DNA from: Bacillota bacterium
GTDB taxonomy: Bacteria; Bacillota; TC1
Assembly: GCA_024635955.1 (NCBI GenBank)
Contig: JAGXHX010000061.1
Span: forward strand, 1 to 42,052
Direction of reading: 5' to 3'
Length of the DNA stretch: 42,052 nt
Shown: piece by piece, positions 38,021 through 42,052 of the stretch
Layout: the number at the start of each line of letters is the position of its first letter
How positions within the stretch are numbered: the first letter of the stretch is position 1
Notes under the pieces: model-generated
The model's input: only the letters and a program-made list of their open reading frames with translations
Told to the model about the DNA's origin: nothing
The model's database searches: none
Made by a program: the position numbers and the translations under genes

Positions 38021-38671
38021 TTAATTCATTAACATTCGAACAGCATATTTCACATCTATTATTCTAAACTCATCTCCATTATCAATATCTTTTTCACTAA
38101 TTAGTTCTTTTATTTCATTATACATTGCTTTGGGAACAGAAAAATTTTTAGTAGCTTCTAAATCTTCTTTTTCAAAGAAGTTAAATACTAATTCATCATT
38201 TTCAATTTTATCAAAAGCAGCTCTACCCTCCAATAATTTCAGTTGGGTTCTAGCTAAAATCTTGCAGCCTTCAACTACTCTATCATCTAACTGAGCATCA
38301 AATATTAAAACCTTTTCTAAAAGATTATAGTATTCAAAAACAATTCTTTTTCTATTGTTATAACCAGAATCCAATATATTTAAAGTCTTTTCTCTTAGAT
38401 TAGATAATAATTTACCTTCTTCTTTTTTATCAATTGGAAAATCAGGTATTAAATATATGAAAAATTTTCTTTTTGTATCATTATAATATAATGGAATATC
38501 AATTCTGCTTACAAAACCACATTTTTTACAGACTAAATTATTTATTTCTTCTGTAAATAACTTTTCTTTTAAATCTGGGTTCATATCAACATTAACTTTT
38601 TCCCATAATATTACTTCATTTTCTTCGCTACAATTTGGACAGTTAATTTTTTTAATAATTTGTTGTAACAA
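38021..38671 (-). CDS. CpXC domain-containing protein
   Basis: N-terminal INCPNCSEENEVILWEKVNVDMNPDLKEKLFTEEINNLVCKKCGFVSRIDIPLYYND. Confidence 0.8.
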   Translation of the reverse strand: MLQQIIKKINCPNCSEENEVILWEKVNVDMNPDLKEKLFTEEINNLVCKKCGFVSRIDIPLYYNDTKRKFFIYLIPDFPIDKKEEGKLLSNLREKTLNILDSGYNNRKRIVFEYYNLLEKVLIFDAQLDDRVVEGCKILARTQLKLLEGRAAFDKIENDELVFNFFEKEDLEATKNFSVPKAMYNEIKELISEKDIDNGDEFRIIDVKYAVRMLMN

Positions 38672-38740
38672 TTTTACTTCCTCCTAATTATTATACCGAC
38701 TATCATTATATCATAATTTAAAAAATATTTAAGTTACTAA

Positions 38741-38935
38741 TTACATTTTAAATCTTCTTAATTTTAATGCATTACTAACTACTGATACTGAACTAAAGAG
38801 TTGCATCGTTTATAGTATCACCAACCATAGCAACAGAATTACCCTCATTCTGTAGTACTTTAATAATTTCTGCTTTTAGTGTGGAAGTATGCCCCAGAGC
38901 CTTTGTTTCTAAACATTCTATAAATTCTGTCTATA
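38741..38935 (-). pseudogene. Decayed C-terminal relic of a copper/heavy-metal P1B-type ATPase
   Basis: Minus-strand fragments LKAEIIKVLQNEGNSVAMVGDTINDAT and, after a frame change, FSSVSVVSNALKLRRFKM*; intervening TM region deleted; in-frame stop (EEV*TEF) upstream. Confidence 0.82.
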
Positions 38936-38981
38936 CTTCTTCGTTAAAAGTTCATTATCAGTTATATTTGGTCTGCAACTT

Positions 38982-39011
38982 AATTTAAATAATTGATCAA
39001 TTATTTAAATT
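38982..39011. repeat. 30-bp perfect palindrome
   Basis: AATTTAAATAATTGA|TCAATTATTTAAATT. Confidence 0.95.
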
Positions 39012-39024
39012 TTTGAGAAAATCA

Positions 39025-39053
39025 TTGTATTTACATGTTATTTATGTTATAAA
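39025..39053 (+). promoter_or_regulatory. csoR promoter
   Basis: TTGTAT-N17-TATAAA just upstream of the CsoR operator. Confidence 0.55.
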
Positions 39054-39059
39054 TAAATT

Positions 39060-39076
39060 ATACCCCCAAAGGGTAT
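39060..39076 (+). promoter_or_regulatory. CsoR-type operator
   Basis: ATACCC-CCAAA-GGGTAT perfect inverted repeat upstream of csoR, resembling known G/C-tract CsoR operators. Confidence 0.75.
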
Positions 39077-39110
39077 TTTATGGTATGTTTATTGAAAGGA
39101 AGTATTACAT

Positions 39111-39398
39111 ATGGATGAAAATTCTAAAAAGACAATTCGTGATGAAAATCTAAAATCCAAACTTATTATAAGACTTAACAGGGTAGAAGGACAAGTTAGA
39201 GGTATAAAAGGAATGGTAGAAAGAGATGTTTATTGTGATGATATACTAATACAAATATCAGCTGCTCAAGCTGCAATAGACTCAATAAGTAAACTTATTC
39301 TAGAAAATCATATTAAAGGATGCTTAGTTGAAAAAATCAAAAATGGCCAAAATGAAGTAGTTGATGAATTAATTGTTACCATCGGTAAATTACTTTAG
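39111..39398 (+). CDS. csoR: Copper-sensing transcriptional repressor CsoR
   Basis: LIIRLNRVEGQVRGIKGMVERDVYCDDILIQISAAQAAIDSISKLILENHIKGCLVE; C-H-C copper ligand pattern. Confidence 0.92.
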   Translation: MDENSKKTIRDENLKSKLIIRLNRVEGQVRGIKGMVERDVYCDDILIQISAAQAAIDSISKLILENHIKGCLVEKIKNGQNEVVDELIVTIGKLL

Positions 39399-39623
39399 TA
39401 TTAAATAATAATAATTAATTTGAACTAAAATAAAAAGTGCCTTAATCAAAAAACAAAAAAAAATAATAGATAATACTGTACTATTTCAATTAAAATCAAT
39501 GTAGTTTTAGAAAAAAGTAAATTCATACTGATAATTGATTTAAAATGAATGAATTTAAAGTAACCAATGCTGGATATTACAAATTGAAAAGTCAGTTGAT
39601 AAAAAGAAAGGATTGAATATATT

Positions 39624-42052
39624 ATGAAAAAAGAAAGTTTAGACATAAACGGCATGACCTGTGCTTCCTGTGCCCAAAGAATTGAAAAATCTGTTGGCAA
39701 ATTAGACGGAGTTTCTAAAGCTTCAGTCAACTTCGCTACTGAAAAACTAACAATTGAATACGATGACCAAAATCTTAAAGCTGATACTATAAAAAATACT
39801 GTCGAAAAACTAGGCTATGAAGTTTTAGATGATACCCAAAATAACCAAGTTACTCTATCAATTGATGGCATGACTTGTGCATCCTGTGCTCAAAGAATTG
39901 AAAAATCAGTAGGCAAAATTGAGGGTGTAACAAATGTATCAGTTAATCTAGCCACCGAAAAAGCTACTATTAGTTATGATGTAAATAAGGTAAGATTATT
40001 AGCTATCAAACAAAGCATAGAAAAAATAGGCTATAAAGTTATTGATTCCCAGGGAACTGGTATGATTGATAAAGATAAACAACGTAAAGAAAAAGACATT
40101 AAAATACTTTGGAGAAAGTTTTACGTTTCTTTGATCTTTAGTGTTCCATTACTATATTTGGCTATGGGTGGCATGATCAAGTGGCTACCTTTTCCTATTC
40201 CAAGTTTCTTGAGCCCTATGGATAATCCAATAAATTATGCATTGACCCTTTTATTTCTGACTATACCAATTGTAATAGCTGGATATAAATTTTACACTGT
40301 CGGCTTTAAAGCATTGATACAAAGAAGTCCAAATATGGATTCATTAGTAGCAATAGGAACTTCTGCTGCTATAATCTATAGTTTGTATTCAACCTATCAA
40401 ATTTTTATAGGAAATATTTCTGCTGTTGAAGGTCTCTATTATGAAACTGGGGGAATAATAATAACTTTAATATTACTTGGCAAATCACTAGAGGCTGTAT
40501 CTAAAGGTAAAACTTCTGATGCAATCAAAAAGTTGATGGGACTAACTCCAAAAACTGCAATTATAATACAGGCTGGAAAAGAAATACAAATTCCTATTGA
40601 TGAAGTAGAAATCAATGATATCATCTTGGTAAAGCCTGGAGAAAAAATACCAGTCGATGGTGTCATAATTCAAGGACATACAGCAATAGATGAATCTATG
40701 TTAACTGGTGAAAGTATGCCTGTTGATAAAAACAAAGATGATAAAGTCTATGCAGCCAGCATCAATAAAAATGGAGTAATCCAATTTAAAGCGACCAAGA
40801 TAGGTGGCGATACTGCTTTAGGACAAATCATCAAACTTGTCGAAGATGCACAAGGATCAAAAGCACCAATAGCCAAGTTAGCTGATATTGTATCAGGTTA
40901 TTTCGTTCCTATAGTTGTTTTAATTGCATTATTAGCTTTTATAGGATGGATGATTGCAGGACATACTCTAGTATTTTCCATGACTATATTTATAGCGGTT
41001 TTAGTTATCGCTTGTCCTTGTGCACTGGGACTTGCAACTCCAACAGCAATTATGGTAGGTACAGGCAAGGGAGCTGAATATGGAATACTTATCAAGGGTG
41101 GTGGAGCTTTAGAAACAACTCATAAGATCACAACTATAATTTTAGATAAAACTGGAACTATTACAGAAGGAAAACCTGAAGTTACTGATATTGTAACCTC
41201 TCCAAATATAGAAAGTGCGAGACTTTTACAAATCGCAGCATCTGCGGAAAAGGGATCAGAACATCCTCTAGGAGAAGCAATAGTTAGGAAAGCTGAAATA
41301 GACAATCTTGAAATTTTAAAAGTAGATCATTTTGAAGCGATTACAGGATTTGGCATTGAGGTTATAATTGATGGCATCAATACAATAATCGGTAACAAAA
41401 AACTTATGGATGAAAGAAATATTTCGCTTGAACAACTTGAAAATATATCTGATAAACTTGCAAGTGAAGGAAAAACACCAATGTATATTGCAATGGATAA
41501 CAAGATTTCGGGTATCATAGCTGTAGCTGACGTGGTTAAGAAGAATAGTGCTAAAGCAATTAAACAACTAAAGGATATGGGTATTACTGTTATCATGATA
41601 ACTGGCGACAATATTAAAACTGCTGAAGCTATTGCTAAGCAAGTCGGGGTTGATAGAGTATTAGCTGAAGTTCTTCCACAGGATAAATCCAACGAAGTTA
41701 AAAAGCTACAATCTGAAGGAAATATTGTAGGCATGGTTGGTGATGGTATCAATGATGCACCGGCTTTGGTCCAAGCTGATATTGGAATAGCTATAGGTAC
41801 TGGTACAGATGTGGCAATTGAGTCTGCTGATATCGTTCTAATGAAAAGCGACTTGATGGATGTTCCGACAGCAATACAGCTTAGTAAAAACACCATACGC
41901 AATATTAAGCAAAATCTATTTTGGGCATTTGCCTATAATGCAGCAGGAATACCTGTTGCAGCTGGTATTCTTTACATCTTTGGTGGTCCTTTGCTTAACC
42001 CAATATTTGCTGCTGCAGCAATGTCATTAAGTTCAGTATCCGTGTTGACCAA
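39624..42052 (+). CDS. copA: Copper-translocating P-type ATPase, C-terminus beyond window
   Basis: Manual translation from ATG 39624: two GMTCASCAQRIEKSVGK HMA domains, TGES, CPCALGLATPTA, DKTGTIT, SEHPLGEAI, MVGDGINDAPAL; open to window end so absent from ORF track. Confidence 0.96.
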   Translation, partial: MKKESLDINGMTCASCAQRIEKSVGKLDGVSKASVNFATEKLTIEYDDQNLKADTIKNTVEKLGYEVLDDTQNNQVTLSIDGMTCASCAQRIEKSVGKIEGVTNVSVNLATEKATISYDVNKVRLLAIKQSIEKIGYKVIDSQGTGMIDKDKQRKEKDIKILWRKFYVSLIFSVPLLYLAMGGMIKWLPFPIPSFLSPMDNPINYALTLLFLTIPIVIAGYKFYTVGFKALIQRSPNMDSLVAIGTSAAIIYSLYSTYQIFIGNISAVEGLYYETGGIIITLILLGKSLEAVSKGKTSDAIKKLMGLTPKTAIIIQAGKEIQIPIDEVEINDIILVKPGEKIPVDGVIIQGHTAIDESMLTGESMPVDKNKDDKVYAASINKNGVIQFKATKIGGDTALGQIIKLVEDAQGSKAPIAKLADIVSGYFVPIVVLIALLAFIGWMIAGHTLVFSMTIFIAVLVIACPCALGLATPTAIMVGTGKGAEYGILIKGGGALETTHKITTIILDKTGTITEGKPEVTDIVTSPNIESARLLQIAASAEKGSEHPLGEAIVRKAEIDNLEILKVDHFEAITGFGIEVIIDGINTIIGNKKLMDERNISLEQLENISDKLASEGKTPMYIAMDNKISGIIAVADVVKKNSAKAIKQLKDMGITVIMITGDNIKTAEAIAKQVGVDRVLAEVLPQDKSNEVKKLQSEGNIVGMVGDGINDAPALVQADIGIAIGTGTDVAIESADIVLMKSDLMDVPTAIQLSKNTIRNIKQNLFWAFAYNAAGIPVAAGILYIFGGPLLNPIFAAAAMSLSSVSVLT

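Noticed and set aside
41327-41902. 191-aa minus-strand ORF inside copA and neighbours (39446..39730, 40439..40666, 40898..41095, 41120..41305, 41316..41567)
   Set aside because: Antisense to the clearly conserved CopA reading frame; low-complexity Ser/Ile composition.
1-42052. Transposase, phage, integrase, toxin-antitoxin, restriction or CRISPR system; tRNA/rRNA genes
   Set aside because: Looked for in the ORF translations and intergenic sequence; none recognised.

Overview
AT-rich, low-GC Firmicute-type (Clostridia/Tissierellia-like, inferred) chromosomal window, mostly core metabolism in long same-strand operons on the minus strand. In order: (1) folate/PABA operon pabA-pabB-pabC plus a fused folB-folK missing from the ORF track; (2) split ThrE-type exporter pair (+); (3) continuous minus-strand run pyrR-B-C-K-D-F-E-moeA-mobB-fdhA-nuoF-like, with a PyrR-type attenuator in front and a UGA/selenocysteine formate dehydrogenase with a recognisable SECIS hairpin; (4) yicC-gmk-rpoZ-(degenerate CoaBC-like)-metK-hypothetical; (5) complete Gram-positive Tad/Flp pilus locus with a tandemly duplicated promoter-pilin-terminator cassette (the second pilin is TTG-started and absent from the ORF track) and a membrane-anchored RICIN lectin; (6) recD2, lapA-like, zapA, pheT-pheS with a T-box leader; (7) CsoR-CopA copper module (copA runs off the window) next to a decayed copA relic and a 30-bp perfect palindrome. 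The most unusual candidate is the redox partner of the Sec-formate dehydrogenase: a NuoF homologue whose NAD/FMN-binding segment is replaced by an inserted 2x[4Fe-4S] ferredoxin domain, fused to a truncated NuoE, next to an FdhA that has lost the His/Cys ligand set of one N-terminal cluster. All calls are from reading the sequence; no database search was run.
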